Source: Tubiluchus corallicola (lineage: Eukaryota > Priapulida > Priapulimorpha > Priapulimorphida > Tubiluchidae). Taken from it: DNA of 64,000 bases. The stretch is from positions 34,823 through 98,822 of the forward strand of contig JAQGDQ010000769.1 in the NCBI GenBank assembly GCA_030141605.1. Direction: 5' to 3'. Under the pieces are notes generated by a model. The model searched no databases, had not been told where the DNA came from, and saw only the letters and a program-made list of their open reading frames with translations. Made by a program: the position numbers and the translations under genes. Shown piece after piece: positions 37,142 to 52,475 of this stretch. Within the stretch, counting starts at the first letter, position 1. Each line of letters opens with the position of its first letter.

Positions 37142-37255
37142 CGGAGATGATTATAATTGAACAGCCATACACAAGTACTGATGGATGCATTCGTGCAGCT
37201 AAGATTAAATGCCCCGCAGGAAAAATTCTAACTAGGGCTTTAAAAAGCGATGGTC
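37142..37255 (+). mobile_element. possible BEL/Pao terminal-domain fragment
   Basis: A short open stretch reads EMIIIEQPY, then GCIRAAKIKCPAGKILTRAL. The order (strand, then R-A-x-I/V, then G-x-x-x-x-R) resembles the DUF5641 domain at the end of BEL/Pao polyproteins, also seen at 57904-58164. It is short and could be coincidence. Confidence 0.25.
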
Positions 37256-38049
37256 ATTATTTTTCCATTATTACTGAATTGTAGACGAGATTGCTGAAGA
37301 CTATAATCTTTCATTGTGCGCAGGCCGTAAACTGCGCACTCATCTCAAACACTTCAGAGGAGACCCAAAATCATTTCAAATTGTTCTTTTAAGAGCAGAG
37401 AGTTGCTCAGGTGGTCAGTAATTTGTCCTAACTTATTTTTGTAAACATGGCAACTTTGAGAGGCAAAGACGAAGTAAACTAATCATATGCCGCACCCTCT
37501 GTCATGATTTTGAAAACATTAATAAAAAAGTCGTTTTTTGCAGAGTGAATGAAAAGATGGCAATATTCTACCAAAAAATGATCACTGCTAATGTACGTGA
37601 GTATACAAAGCGAAAATTCAAAGTCCAACTTTGACTTCATATTTGACTAATAAGTGACTCCGTAAATAGGCTAAATAGCAGATTTTACGTCCTTTATTAA
37701 AAGTCGTCGCAATAACAGAATTTAAGTAATGCAGGTGTAATTATTTTTAAGGTATAGGTGGACCTAGATTTTCAAAAAATAAATACGTCAAACAAGTGGA
37801 ATTACACAGGAAAATTATGGAATATACTTGGAGTGAGTAATTTCCCCAAATCTTTATGCGACTTCATTATTAGAAAAACTTTTATTTTCTGATCAAAATT
37901 TGACAACTGCATATACTAAAGTTATCCATCCTATCTCTAGTAATTTCCTGGTCATGCGTTGTTTGCCTGTAGTAAGATTGCTAACTAAGATGTAAAACTG
38001 AACGCAAATGTCTATGGTACTGAGTAACGTTAGAAACAAAATTACACGA
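37256..38049. other. intergenic, nothing recognised
   Basis: One frame near 37280-37430 reads like a protein fragment (for example GRKLRTHLKHFRGDPKSFQI), but I cannot place it. Otherwise it is featureless. Confidence 0.3.
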
Positions 38050-38420
38050 AAATCACCTGAAGACACACGTAACATCTGCACTACTTGCAAGCAAACAACT
38101 TTAGCTGATTTCTAAAGCAAACCCGAACCTAATCTTAAACTATAAATCAAAACAACCTATTCTTAAAATATTGAAAGGAAACATGCTATTTTTTAAAGAA
38201 TGAATTACGTGAAAGAATTATTAGCACACAAACACAATTTCGCATTCGCGCCACTGGTTCTAATTACACGGCTACCAGCACATGCATTTTGGAAAGAGTA
38301 GCAAAAAACAGGTGCTGTATCTCTTGGTTTAGATGTTTTAACTTGTGACGAACTACACACGTTCTATAGCACAGCCGTAAATGTGAAACATGGATTTTTA
38401 CCTTAGAAAGTTGTGTTCCT
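38050..38420 (+). repeat. dispersed repeat C, copy 1
   Basis: Reverse complement of 41945-42340, with high identity over GATTTCTAAAGCAAACCCGA, TTGAAAGGA(A/G)ACATGCTATT and GAATTACGTGAAAGAATTAT. A more diverged copy in this orientation lies at 53050-53390. Short frames inside differ between copies by indels, so it is not a conserved gene. Confidence 0.85.
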
Positions 38421-40134
38421 TTAACAATTGTGTTACATGCTTTCATGGATTTTATTTATTTAACACATTTAAAAAATTTTAGTTCAGCAACTGAAAATTG
38501 CGTGCTAGCGCAGGGCGTCAGAGATTTTAATAATTGAAGTAGTAGTCGTTTTCTTGTGCGCTCCTTTTTTGGTAGATTATTCCACCCCAAATTTTCACTC
38601 TATAAAAGCTACTTGTCATTAAAGTCCAGTTTGTACCTGAGATGTTATTAGAGTTTTTTAAATCCTGACGGGAAATGATGCGTATGTCTAGTTTACTTCG
38701 TCTTTGCTATCAAAGCTGCCACGATTAGAATAAAACAAATTACAGACCACCTGAGATGCTTTCTCCACTCAAAAAGCAGCTTATAATGTAAATCCCGTAA
38801 AGTATTTGAGTTCACGCCCTGCACACAAAGAAAGATTGTAATCTGCAACAATTTCCTCTATAATGGTCGAAAAAATGCCGAAAAAATAATGAGCCCCGCT
38901 TTTGACCACTTAAGACCTGCTCTCTCTCAACACAAAAGAGGGGCTAAATTATAATCCTTGTGAAATATTTACCTGAGCTACGGGTAGCACCTGTTAGCAA
39001 ATAATGATTATAATACTCTTCCTTTCTGAAGAGGTTAAGCAGACACAGCTGCAATTTTAGCAGCGTGAGAACTTCTGGGTAATGACCAACCTTGAATATG
39101 TTTGCTCTGCTAAATAAACACTAGCGTCCCTTTTTAACAACTTTTCTTGCACCAGTATTGACCCTTGTTGCTTGGTGCTGCTTTGTTTTTTGTAAATCTT
39201 TTCACGATAACTGCTTGTCGTGAACTCATGCAGTGTTTAACATGGTCTAAAGAAAACACTTAGAATTTAACTAAAGTATTTTTAAACGCTTCTGTAAACC
39301 CAAAATAGTCAAGGTAGAAAGTACTTTACTGCTTAGAACTTAGCGCAATGTATTTATCAGAAATGGAATTTTAGCCTTTTGGCTAGAAGCACTATATACT
39401 TTAACGTCTTGTTGTAGACAATTATTTTTCATACTGAACTCGAGTCTTCCGTTGCTACAATCTCTACCTTAAAAAACGTTTTACTTTAAGTCATAAATGT
39501 CAGCTAGCTTTCAAAATGCAACAGATTTTTAAGGGGCGGATCCAGCATTTTTAATAAGATTTAATTCTGCGATTCAATCTCTCTTTTAAGATTGACGATT
39601 TCGTGTTTCATTAATGCAAAATAGAGGCTATAACCGTGAATAAGACAAAATAACGTACACATAAGTTATATATATGTATATTTTCAGATTTTTATGTGGT
39701 TAGTAGAACTTCACAAAGAAATACAAGCAGATCCAGCTTCACATTACTAACATTGTTAATTGCATTTTGTATATGAGAAGTACAGTAAGTATAACTTACT
39801 TTAGACATGATTATACAGTATAAAAGTCTATACTATACTACAAAAAATGTAGCTGCAGCTAATTGGACGCGCGAAAAAATACCGAGTGGTTTCACTGTGA
39901 AATTAACTTTCTTGCTGTAATGGAATTTCGGGAAAATCGGAAATTCTCAGAAAATTTTCTGATTTTTGACACATATCTTTGTGTATTCACTGTGAAATGG
40001 GCCCAATGTAACAGGACAATGCCAGTGGCTCAATCAAATACGCAGGATTCCTGATTTCTCCTCCGGGTCCGTTTCTGTTTTAATTAAGCTGATTATCTGA
40101 TTTGCAACTAAAGATGTAACCGGGTTAACCTTTT
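38421..40134. other. intergenic, nothing recognised
   Basis: No gene or repeat match was found by eye. Confidence 0.4.
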
Positions 40135-40395
40135 CAAGACCAATAAAAAGTTTACGTCTTAACACCAATAATACTGTAAAAGCATTTCAGGTAATTAAGT
40201 AATAGATGAAAATCTTAAATAAGGACTTAATTAATCTTAATTGCGAACGCGAAAAATGAAGTACAGTGCTACTTTAAGATAGTCAGTGTGTCGTATTAGA
40301 ACTAGGCAAGTTTTAGGGTAAAAATGTTTCAAAATTTCAAATACACCGCTGTGTCCACGCCTGAGTTGTTGATAGAACGCAATGAAAAAAACAGA
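40135..40395 (+). repeat. dispersed repeat C, partial copy
   Basis: Direct match to 41733-42020: the ACATCAATAATACTG-like block, TAGATGAAAATCTTAA, GAAGTACAGTGCTACT and CAGTGTGTCGTA(T/C)TA are shared in order, at moderate divergence. Confidence 0.65.
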
Positions 40396-40499
40396 CTTTT
40401 TACAAAAAATTTCAAAGTTTTGAGGGCCCCACTAGCTTGGGAGGCCCTATGTTGCAGCCTACACTAGCCATATTGAATAATTTGGATCTGCCGAAAATT

Positions 40500-40620
40500 C
40501 GCAGCAAAAATTCCCTGTAAAATGGTACCGGAAAATGGCACAAACGGAAAAGCAACTAAAAATAGCACAAATCGAAAAGCAGGAAAAATGCCACCTATGT
40601 TAATTGGATGTAATTGATTT
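40500..40620 (-). repeat. minisatellite-like block, inverted relative to 56500-56765
   Basis: Minus-strand reading gives repeated (T/C)TGTGCCATTTT and TTTTCC(G/T)TTTGTGC units like those at 41335-41485 and 56500-56765. Confidence 0.55.
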
Positions 40621-41485
40621 CTATAATAAAACTATAATAATAAAACTATAATAAAACAGTAGAAGGCAGATCTCTGCCAAAACCGAACAATCCTAATTTT
40701 ATTCGTATGATTCTTTTGATTCAAAAAATTAACACAAAGAAAGATAAACAAGCAAACATACAAAATTATACATGTACTGGTATCACATTGACTAGCAAAA
40801 GACTCGCAAAATATTTGTTCATTAAATGGATATATAATCAATAATCCACGATTGTTCCACGTAGCGTTTATATAACTTTTTCACAATTATTTTTGGCGGT
40901 GTTCACAGACAGCGTTACACCGTTTTACAAGTTTTCTCGAAATAGAACCTGGAAATAACTCGTACTTGTGTGTTCTTGTGGAGATAATAAAAGAAGAAGT
41001 ACTAAACACCCCCCCAGGCCTTCTTGAAGTGCTTCCTGGATGTTTTGTTTTTTGTGAACGTAATGTTCAGTTAAGTTTCAAGGGAAAACATTCCCATTTT
41101 GTGTAGCTACACCCGCCTTTCTTCACACAGTTTCTTGGAAATTTGTATAGATACTTTTTGCGCAATAGGCTTACTGCCATAACAGGCAAAAAACAACCAA
41201 ACAAACAAACAACAGTCAAACAAACAAACAGGCTGTGTTGAAGCATAACATCTTTGGCACAGGTAAAAATAATTAAAATATTTATACCCCACTGCAATCC
41301 TAACCACATGTATTACTAAGTGCGCCATATTTTCCTATGACATTTTTACCTAGTTTTCCATCTGTGCCATTTTTTCCTGTGCTATTTTCCCTGTGTCATT
41401 CTTACCATGCTATATTTCCCGGAAACATTTTACCTGTGCCACTTTTTCCTGTGGCATTTTATCTGTACTATTTTTACCTACATTC
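40620..41485 (+). repeat. dispersed repeat D, copy 1
   Basis: Direct repeat of 55870-56530, ending in an imperfect pyrimidine-rich array. Shared landmarks are GAAGCAGAT(T/C)TCT(A/G)CCAA-like sequence, GATAAACAAGCA(A/G)ACATA, TGGAGATAAT and GTGTTGAAGCATAAC, all in the same order. It contains short frames on the minus strand that are not conserved. Confidence 0.75.
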
Positions 41486-41732
41486 GAAAATTCATGTTAT
41501 GACAAATGTGCAAAGATTGTTGACTTTGTATGAAAAATGAAGGTTATTGACGTTTGCTAGTTTTCCCTGCGTCTAAAATAATTCAAAAGACCCACAAGTG
41601 AGGTTTATGCATAAACATTTAATGTTATAATGAAAAAACCTATAGCAAGTTAGAATATGTTTAGAATATGTAGAATAAATTTATTTTAAGGAAGACAGGA
41701 TGATTTTTCATACGTTACCCCATTTTCATTTC

Positions 41733-42340
41733 CAGTGAAAAGTAACATTTTAACATCAATAATACTGAAAAATCATTTTTGATAATTAAATGATAGATGA
41801 AAATCTTAATTTATGGCAGGTGAGCCAAACTATTAATGACGTCATAAACTAACACAGTTTTCAACATTAAACGCGTTCCATGAGTGTGTTGCTCGTGTTT
41901 GTGAAAGTGAAGATTGAAGTACAGTGCTACTGTAAGATATTCAGTGTTTTGTACTAAAACTCGACAAGTTCCAAGGTAAAAATGCATGTTTCAAATTTAC
42001 CGCTGTGCTCACGCATGAGCTATAGAAAGTGTGTAGTTTGTCACAAACTAAAACATCTAAACCAAGAAATATAGCACCTGTTTTTTGTGCTACGCTTTCC
42101 AAAATGCACGTGGCTGGTAGCCGTGTAATTAGAACTAGTGGCGCGAAATTCTGTTTGTGTGCTAATAATTCTTTCACGTAATTCATTCTTTAAAAAATAG
42201 CATGTCTCCTTTCAATATTTTAAGAATAGGTTGTTTTGATTTATAGTTTAAGATTGGGTTCGGGTTTGCTTTAGAAATCAGCTAAAAGTTGTTTGCTTGC
42301 AAGTAGTGCAGATGTTACGTGTGTCTTCAGGTGATTTAAT
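41733..42340 (-). repeat. dispersed repeat C, copy 2
   Basis: The right part (41945-42340) is the reverse complement of 38050-38420; the left part matches 40135-40395 directly. An 81-codon minus-strand frame here (MNYVKELLAHKQNFAPLVL...) is broken in the partner copy, so it is read as repeat sequence, not a gene. Confidence 0.8.
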
Positions 42341-42600
42341 TACCATTAATTGTGCAATTAAGACCCCTGCACCGTGAAATGCAGTGGTCCGAAGGAGAGG
42401 TATTTCCTTTGTTCTTTGGTAATTGAGGGTAATTTGGGGATTATAGTGAACCTATCAATCGTGTTGTAGGGTTGGCACGAATTAGGGACCCTGGCCGGGT
42501 GTTCTGGGGGATTAGGGACCCCGAATTGGGTAGTAATCACCCCTCGCAGCTAGAATGTAATGCTCCATTGATAGCTAATTGTGGGGATTAGTAGTCACTC
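42341..42600 (+). other. G-rich island with repeated ATTAGGGACC
   Basis: Against AT-rich surroundings this stretch has many GGG runs and a tandem-like ATTAGGGACCC twice (about 42480-42525). No gene is recognised. Confidence 0.5.
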
Positions 42601-43228
42601 AGGTGACTGCCAGAACGAACTGGTTACTGTTTGCACACACACAATGAGTCTATTGAAATGATAATACCATAATTACCCCCACGCTATTGTCATCCAGAGA
42701 GGATTAGCTAAATAAATGATTACTTACCTGGCACAGGTTTCTCTAGAAAGTCTTTATACTGTGCGTAACTAGTGTACTGGGATGGGCTAGCCAAGGGCAC
42801 CTGTTTGTGATTTTTAAGAGTGGAAGTTAAATGCTGTAGGCGCGAGTGTAACCAGTTTGAATGAATAGTAGATACCACGAATTGTATTTACGCAAATTTT
42901 ATTGAATGATCTACAATTTTTTAATTTTTTTTCTTTTATCCAGACTAGATTAGAAAAAAGAAAGGTTGCAATTACACAAATACTTTTTTCAGAATTAATT
43001 AGATTAAATCTACATTTATCTATATTTTTTTTAATTTTATCAGTTCAAAAAATTGCATTTGCATTTGTTTTTTCAAATTATGCACATTTAAACTATTAGA
43101 AACGCATTACTATCAGACTAGAATAATGAGACAGGAATGACGTTACTTTTGGAAATTTCGGAAATTTTATTTTTTATCTTTCCATCATGGGAGCTTCCGG
43201 CGTGGTGGATGGTGGAAGGATGGTCGTT
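42601..43228. other. intergenic, nothing recognised
   Basis: AT-rich, with long T runs near 42910-43050. No feature is supported. Confidence 0.35.
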
Positions 43229-43390
43229 GCTGCTGCTGCTACTGTAGAAGGTATGATCTATATATCATCATCATAATCATCATAATCCTCCTGAATTAGC
43301 ACGTCAAAATAAAAATCATCAAGATCATCTTCATCGCCAACGCCATCAGTGCGATTATCATCATCATCATCACTGCTGCGGCTGTCATCA
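43229..43390. repeat. trinucleotide-rich stretch (CTG, ATC)
   Basis: GCTGCTGCTGCTACTG is followed by imperfect (ATC)n. Minus-strand translation gives an aspartate-rich run that is a product of the repeat. Confidence 0.75.
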
Positions 43391-43429
43391 TTTACAAAAT
43401 TTACAAGATTGCAAAAGTATTCATTAGCA

Positions 43430-43590
43430 AAAGTATTCAACGAGTGTGTTGCTGTAAGATACTCAGTGTGTCGTACTAAAACTAGGCAAGTTTTAAAACA
43501 AAAATTCAAATTTAAAATTTACCGCTGCACTGACGTATGCGCTGCCGAACGTGTGCAGTTCGTCACAAACTAATACATCTCAACATGCCA
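43430..43590 (+). repeat. dispersed repeat C, partial copy
   Basis: Matches 41930-42060: TACTCAGTGTGTCGTACTAA, TAGGCAAGTTTTA, AATTTACCGCTG and TTCGTCACAAACTAA. Confidence 0.65.
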
Positions 43591-43822
43591 GGTACAGAAT
43601 GTGTTTTATGCAAAGCATGCTCATGTCTAAGTGTGCTTGCATTGAAAAACTATCCATAAGTCGGCAGTTAGGTTTTTAGTGATCCATTTGCCTTGAATCT
43701 CCGTTTCGTGAGTGTCATTTTGGTACCAATTTCATTGCTCTACGATATTTCTAAGCTGAGATAATCTACGTTGAAGTTGAGGTGCAGGCTAGGCATTGAA
43801 GAACATAATCTTGAGATGATCA

Positions 43823-45545
<1,723 letters not shown>

Positions 45546-45581
45546 GCGTGAATCCTGAGCTTACAGTATGGAAAAGTGAAA

Positions 45582-46215
45582 ATGTTTTCTAAAAGCAAGT
45601 TTATGTACATCAAGTTAGTTAAACACAGTAATCCGGATAAAATGGATGCCGATGAGAGGAAAATACCAAAAAACAACTATTTACTATTAAGTTTTGCCAC
45701 TGTTTTATTTATATGCATTTTATATTCTATAAGCAGTACAGAAAACCTTGTAAACTCAAGAGCACCTCGCGTTTATAGGAAAAAATATTTTTCACATTTC
45801 ATCGAAAGAAAAGACATTATATTATTCGTAGGTATTATGAGTGCCCCTGTTCGAAGAGACAGGCGTGATGTAATTCGCGCATCGTGGAAAAAGTGGTGTG
45901 ACGTTTTTGATGATGTCATCTGCTTATTTTTTACAGATGGACAGGACAGGTTTGGTAACAAACTAAATAAATCAGTGTTAGAGCCTTTGATGCTTGAAAA
46001 GAAATTAAACAATGACACAATTTTGACAGAGTCACCTAGTGGAATGAATTTTGGGAGGCGTTTGCTTTGGATGATGAGTTGGGCTTTACAAAGATATAAT
46101 TTCAAGTACTTTCTACGATTAGATGATGATACATTTTTGTGTCTGAAGAAATTAAGAGCTGAATTAGCTATTTATCCCTACACCAGGATCAATTGGGGAG
46201 CTTTGCATTGCAAGG
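45582..46215 (+). CDS. GT31 beta-1,3-glycosyltransferase, exon 1 (B3GALT6-like)
   Basis: N-terminal two-thirds of a GT31 enzyme. The first usable ATG is 45582; an earlier ATG at 45568 stops after three codons. A hydrophobic anchor lies at about 33-49 (LLLSFATVLFICILYSI). GT31 motifs follow in order: GIMSAPVRRDRRDVIRASW (84-102), then RLDDDTFLCL (179-188) with the DxD intact, and INWGALHCKG (203-212), equivalent to the WG region of B3GALT6. The frame continues for 22 unrelated codons to a stop, so I place a donor at G|GTTTGT (46215/46216, phase 1). This is compatible with the acceptor at 54011. If the splice is wrong, the gene is a C-terminally truncated pseudogene lacking the EDV region. GT31 enzymes add Gal, GlcNAc or GalNAc in beta-1,3 linkage; specificity is unknown. 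Confidence 0.8.
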
Positions 46216-46502
46216 GTTTGTATAAATTACTCTTCTTCAGTTGCCCAGTATCCATGGAAACGATAATCACAAAAAAGATTTGATTTTTTAAAAATTAAGC
46301 ACTTGATAAATGAAAACGAGCAAGTGATGGCATTTTTAAATTAAGATCAATAGCTTGTGGTATGCCTTACATCTAGTGCAAGATTTTTTCAAAGTTAACA
46401 AAACTCAGCAAACAAAACATTACTTACTTAGCAATAGGATATCACATTCGTGCATTGTAATGAGATGCACTATAGGCGATTTGAAAAGATATCAAGCGGC
46501 GT

Positions 46503-46590
46503 TAGTAAGATATCTTCTATATATTAATATTCTTGGTATGTTATATATATATTCGAGGCTACAGCTCCGACGAGGGCGCCATTTACAAGA
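46503..46590 (+). repeat. duplicated block, copy A, downstream piece
   Basis: Matches 50658-50735 (GATATCTTCTATATATTAAT, then TATTCGAGGCTACAGCTCC). In copy B this sequence directly follows the upstream block, so the ~960 bp between 45546 and 46502 is the presence/absence segment. Confidence 0.9.
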
Positions 46591-46600
46591 TATAAGATTT

Positions 46601-46621
46601 TTTATTTAACAACAATTTATT
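46601..46621 (-). promoter_or_regulatory. two poly(A) signals of Gal3ST-like gene
   Basis: TTTATT at 46601-46606 and 46616-46621 reads AATAAA on the minus strand, about 55-75 bp after the stop codon. The position is good. Confidence 0.6.
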
Positions 46622-46674
46622 TATGCGCGAATTTTGATGTGCGTCAGATTTTTCTCTTTTGATAATCAATATTG

Positions 46675-47710
46675 CTATCTTGTAAATAAACGTTGTTGCC
46701 TGTCTTGCAACTCTTGAGTAAACGAAATGGCAGTTCTTATCAAATCACTGCAAAATTCTGGTGTTTTTGACTTTAAAGTGTATGTGAAGATTTTGTCTGA
46801 ATAGGGTTTAATTTTTTTATCAGGTATATCTTTGCCTGAGATCTGGCCACTGGTGCACCTTTCTTTAGTGGAATTAATCAAACGTTTCAACTGCTTGACA
46901 TCTTTTGCCATTCTCTGTTCACCATACGATTTCACTTTTTCATTAAAAACGTCAAGAAACGATCTATAGAGTTTGTAGTCGCCACGATTCCATTCTTCTA
47001 CCTTGTTCATAAGCGACTTACTGAGGATCATTTTATGGAGAGAACTGCGTGCATTAGTTGGTAAGACGACAACATCAGACAGATTCCAGTGGAGAAGATC
47101 TTTTAACAGAATAAGCGATTCTTCATGTTTTTCAGCGATCATCACAAGGTCAAATTCTCTGCGTATCATTTCCATTATGTCATCAACAGCCTGTCTGTTG
47201 CCCATTTTACTTACATCTAAACCGAAGAAATACAACATGACATTTCGCAAGCTATTTGCAGGGTATTTCCTAACCTTGGCAAATTTTTCTGGATATTGCA
47301 TAAACGAGGAAAAGTTTGCACCTAGTCGTTTTTCAAGTTCTTTGTAAGAATAATACGATTCCAACATGGCTGCAGGATGGCGAATAATAGTAACAAACTT
47401 TGCATTTGGCATCATTCTTTTCACCGTGTTTATACGTAATATGGTGTGTTGGCAAAATATATTGTAAATTCCTCTGGGATGTTGTATGAGCATGTCAGGG
47501 GTGAACGGTTTTTGAATACCAAGATGCTGGTGCCCTCTATGAGGAAGAGCAAATGACAGGTTGTGCTTCTTACCGTATCTCATAAATATATTCATTAGCG
47601 AGGTACTGGCACATTTGGGAATCTTGAGAAAGAAGATATTGTTTACGGGCGTATGAGGAACATATGAGAAGTTAGTATGCAAGAGGCCTATTGATCTTGG
47701 AAAAGAATAC
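46675..47710 (-). CDS. Gal3ST-type galactose-3-O-sulfotransferase, exon 2
   Basis: Catalytic exon of a PAPS-dependent Golgi sulfotransferase of the galactosylceramide/Gal-3-O family (GAL3ST1-4). On the minus strand an acceptor TATTTTTCAG precedes 47710; the upstream frame has no ATG. Joined to the exon at 48200-48291 the protein is 375 residues. The 5'-PAPS motif FFLKIPKCASTSLMNIFMRYG spans about 57-77, the 3'-phosphate motif TIIRHPAAMLESYYSY about 138-153, and the family's MIAEKHEESLILLKDLLHW lies at 221-239, followed by LPTNAR. All agree with Gal3ST order and spacing. It would sulfate the 3-position of terminal galactose on glycolipid or glycoprotein glycans. It lies antisense inside the predicted GT31 intron and ends about 460 bp from GT31 exon 1, in convergent orientation. 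Confidence 0.92.
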
Positions 47711-47889
47711 CTGAAAAATAGAGTAGCCTAGGTTAAATATCATTACACAGAAGAAAATTTAAGCAAATGTGTACCTAGCAGTTATAGTTGATATACATAG
47801 TTTTCAATGTGGCTTTATTTGACTATCATTGCTACCACCATTATTGCCAATATCATTTTGATCAATGTGATTCTATTTGACTATTGTTG

Positions 47890-48034
47890 CTGTTGTCATC
47901 ACCATAATCATCATCTTCATCATCACCATCATTACCATCATCATCATCATCATCATTGTCGTCGTCGTCTTAGTCGTACTCTTTGGCATTCGCATCATCA
48001 TTATTATCATTATATATATATATATATATATATA
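47890..48034. repeat. (ATC)n and (TA)n in the Gal3ST intron
   Basis: Imperfect CAT/ATC triplets (47894-48008) are followed by a 25-bp TA run. Histidine- or methionine-rich frames over it are artefacts. Confidence 0.92.
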
Positions 48035-48199
48035 ATGGCAATGCTTGATTGTACCACAATGTTTTAATCTCAACATCAATGACACTCTGTCGTACAAACC
48101 GTTTTTGTTAGTTCAACGTAAATATTGTTACAACTGCCACATCAATAAGTTGACATCTTGATCATTAGTTTAAGGATTTATATTGCAAGGAACGCTTAC

Positions 48200-48291
48200 C
48201 TGTAATAGGTGAAGTATGATATCAAGCAGAGAAAATAAGAACTCAGCTGGAATAATAATAATACACCTAATTGTCGTTTCATAACAGTCAT
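48200..48291 (-). CDS. Gal3ST-type sulfotransferase, exon 1 (membrane anchor)
   Basis: Thirty codons plus two bases encode MTVMKRQ and then a hydrophobic segment (LGVLLLFQLSSYFLCLISYF), a typical type II anchor. An in-frame TAA lies upstream of the ATG. The exon ends TATTACAG followed by GTAAGC, a strong donor, in phase 2. The exon 2 acceptor supplies the missing single base, giving AGG (Arg 31). The intron is 47711-48199 (489 bp). Anchor, stop before the start, both splice sites and phase all agree. Confidence 0.82.
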
Positions 48292-48867
48292 ATTTAAGTT
48301 GTGCAGTTAATATGCAATATGCCTTCGGGTATCGGAAGCGAAAACGAGAAATATAAATTTAATAACCATCTAATTATGAACTCAATATTCTATGTTTTGA
48401 ACACATTGTTGGTCATTGTTGGTGACGGCGATTATTGAACATAAATACTAGCAGTCTATCGTCATTAACTTAACTTCAGCGAAATATGTCAACAAAATGT
48501 TAGAATACAATATTATCATGGTTAATGCTTTCAAAGCCTTGCTCAAACTCACGCATTTTTGCGAAAAGTATGAAACCAACGTTATAAGCCACTGGAACTT
48601 AAAGTTTAATATGTTCTGATTTTTTGCTGGCAGCCCGGCGTCTGAATCAGTGCAACGCAATTTTACACAGCCGAGTTATTTGATAAATTTCGCGTTATTG
48701 TAACACGTCTGTTTCGACTCAAGGAAATCGATTTTAATGTCACTTCATCGCGGTCGACATCAGTCACAGCGACAGATAACAAACCACTAAAAACAAATGT
48801 CTGAATTAGCAGCTCGATGGAATCCTATAAACCATCATTGCATGAAAAGGTCAAGCGTTAAACGTTC
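48292..48867. other. upstream region of Gal3ST-like gene
   Basis: Probable promoter side of the minus-strand gene. I see no recognisable element or other gene. Confidence 0.35.
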
Positions 48868-50657
<1,790 letters not shown>

Positions 50658-50735
50658 ATGATATCTTCTATATATTAATATTCTTGGTATGTTATATATA
50701 TATTCGAGGCTACAGCTCCAACGAGGGCACCATTT
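50658..50735 (+). repeat. duplicated block, copy B, downstream piece
   Basis: Matches 46503-46590 as far as the AGCTCC(A/G)ACGAGGGC(A/G)CC block; the two then diverge, and copy B runs into repeat B. Confidence 0.9.
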
Positions 50736-50789
50736 GCGGCGATCTATATATCAAACGAAAGGTCTCGATATCGAACGATATCGATCTAG

Positions 50790-51545
50790 TGTCGTGCCAT
50801 TGGGGAGTTTATTTTTCGAATCGGGCCCACCGCGAGGAACGGGGGGGGGGCAAAAAACCTCCAAAAATGGCCGTTTTTTGCAAAAGTTATGCGCCTGAGA
50901 TCTGAAGAACGGGAATGGGCAGAGGGTGGTGCTGGCCATGGATAGATAGCCCGTTCAGCCGTGTGTGTAGCAGGCATATGTAGAATTCGCGAAGGGCCAC
51001 AAAGTCATGTTATCCCGGAACCAATTTCCGCTTTATCGCGTAAGTTAGGTCGAGTTGCAGCAAAAAGCACGAGAAATACCAGCCAGCAAAGTTTGTCGTA
51101 TTTGTACGACCCGCAATTTTTTCGAAATTTTGACCAAACAGCATGCGGAAAAGACGTTCTAGCGGCGCCTGGTGGGACTCTCGGAAGGAGATATATAGCG
51201 CTTTAGAAAGAGGAAGAACAGGGCTATTCGACGATGTTAGGACAAGTCCACCAAGAGGAGTACCGACGAGTTAATTAGGTGTTCTATTTTCGGCAATTTT
51301 CGCTTAGAAAACTGCTGACGCATGCCATTGTTGTGACGTCATCCATTGTACTTTGTCTATAATCTTATAGCTTTAATTCAGCAAAAAGCTGCTACAGGCT
51401 TTGCGTTAGGTAAGTAAACAAACAGTAGGCATAATGTTCGCGTATCTTTGAGGACTATGTAGGATGTTCGCGTATTATTGATTACACGTGTATTTATACG
51501 CAAAATCTTTTGCGGGGCCTTTGCTAGTCAATTAGTAATAGTAGT
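50790..51545 (+). repeat. dispersed repeat B, longest copy
   Basis: Aligns with the reverse complement of 24360-25020 and, in its middle, with 10860-11100. It is less AT-rich than its surroundings and contains a G-run near 50840. Residual coding similarity between copies is weak. Confidence 0.8.
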
Positions 51546-52289
51546 GGTTATAGTAGGCTAGTAGAAGTAGCCAATTTGTGGGACTTAATTACAAGACAAT
51601 TGTTTTCTTTGTTTTAATGAGTAGGTTATGTAGCATACTGGTTGAATTTTTAGGTCTTTCAGCACTTGAAAAGGTGCAGGTGTGTGCATGGCAAGGGTGG
51701 TTCTACACAATGCTGTATGTACGATTTGATAACTGACTTTGTTAGCATTATGTTGTGCAAAATTGTGATAATCTTACAACCATCAGGGTCCATTACACTG
51801 AAAACGGTCTGTCTCTAAATTGCCCAAAAATGTATTTATTGATTTTCACAAGCTGTTTTTTCTTCGTGCTATAAGTTTTCTCAAGCCATTTTTCAATCTA
51901 AGCTTGTTATTAATGTTATTGCTAGGAAAAACAGTAACCATGGCAACAAATTTGTGGGACTAACAGTATATATTATCAACGATACATACATAGTAAGGAA
52001 GACAGGTGGCAATAAGTGCTTTTGAAAAGGTCAGTAAAGACATTGGTGCAAACGCTAGTGCTGTGTGGGGGCGGTCGTAAGATTTAACTGGCCCTAAAAG
52101 ACTTTCTAGTGATTGTGGGAATCTTTCTGTTACATAACATCCTAATACAGAATTTTAGTAGCGAGTATTTGCTGACTTAGTTCAAAGCATTAGAAGAAAA
52201 TGGTTTTATATTTTCTGTTAGTAACTGGTTCAGATAAAAACTTTATCTAAATTCGACGGAAATTTGATTACTGCAAAGAGATTACTTCA
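51546..52289. other. intergenic or intronic, nothing recognised
   Basis: Lies within the predicted GT31 intron. No gene or repeat match was found. Confidence 0.35.
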
Positions 52290-52475
52290 ATAACATTAAA
52301 AATACGTTTTGATTAGTGAGTGGTGCACCCTGAAGGGTGGGTCAGCGACAAATTTTTCCACTAGGTGAAAGCATTTTAAATAATTAATAATGTTTGTTTC
52401 TAAGTCCTACAAGCAGGTAAACGAAAAGCCAAGTAATATAATTTTGCATGGAAAGTTTTTATGGGAAATAGTTTA
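52290..52475 (+). repeat. third, partial copy of the duplicated block
   Basis: Matches 45225-45400 and 50310-50490: TTAGTGAGTGGTGCACCCTG, AGGGTG(G/A)GTCAGC, TTTAAATAATTAATAAT and AGCAGGTAA(A/G)CGAAA are shared in order. Confidence 0.75.

Noticed and set aside
41941-42186. 81-codon frame similar to one near 38210, possible small gene
   Set aside because: The partner copy is broken by indels within about 35 codons; it is repeat C.
43258-43509. Aspartate-rich minus-strand frame, possible acidic protein
   Set aside because: The aspartate run is the translation of an imperfect ATC microsatellite, and part of the frame lies in repeat C.
46216-46283. Reading GT31 through to its in-frame stop as the true end
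   Set aside because: The last 22 residues match nothing in the family, and the protein would lack the whole C-terminal part; a donor at 46216 explains it better, though truncation remains possible.
47807-48097. Histidine-rich and methionine-rich frames, possible metal-binding peptide
   Set aside because: They lie in the Gal3ST intron over (ATC)n and (TA)n repeats.
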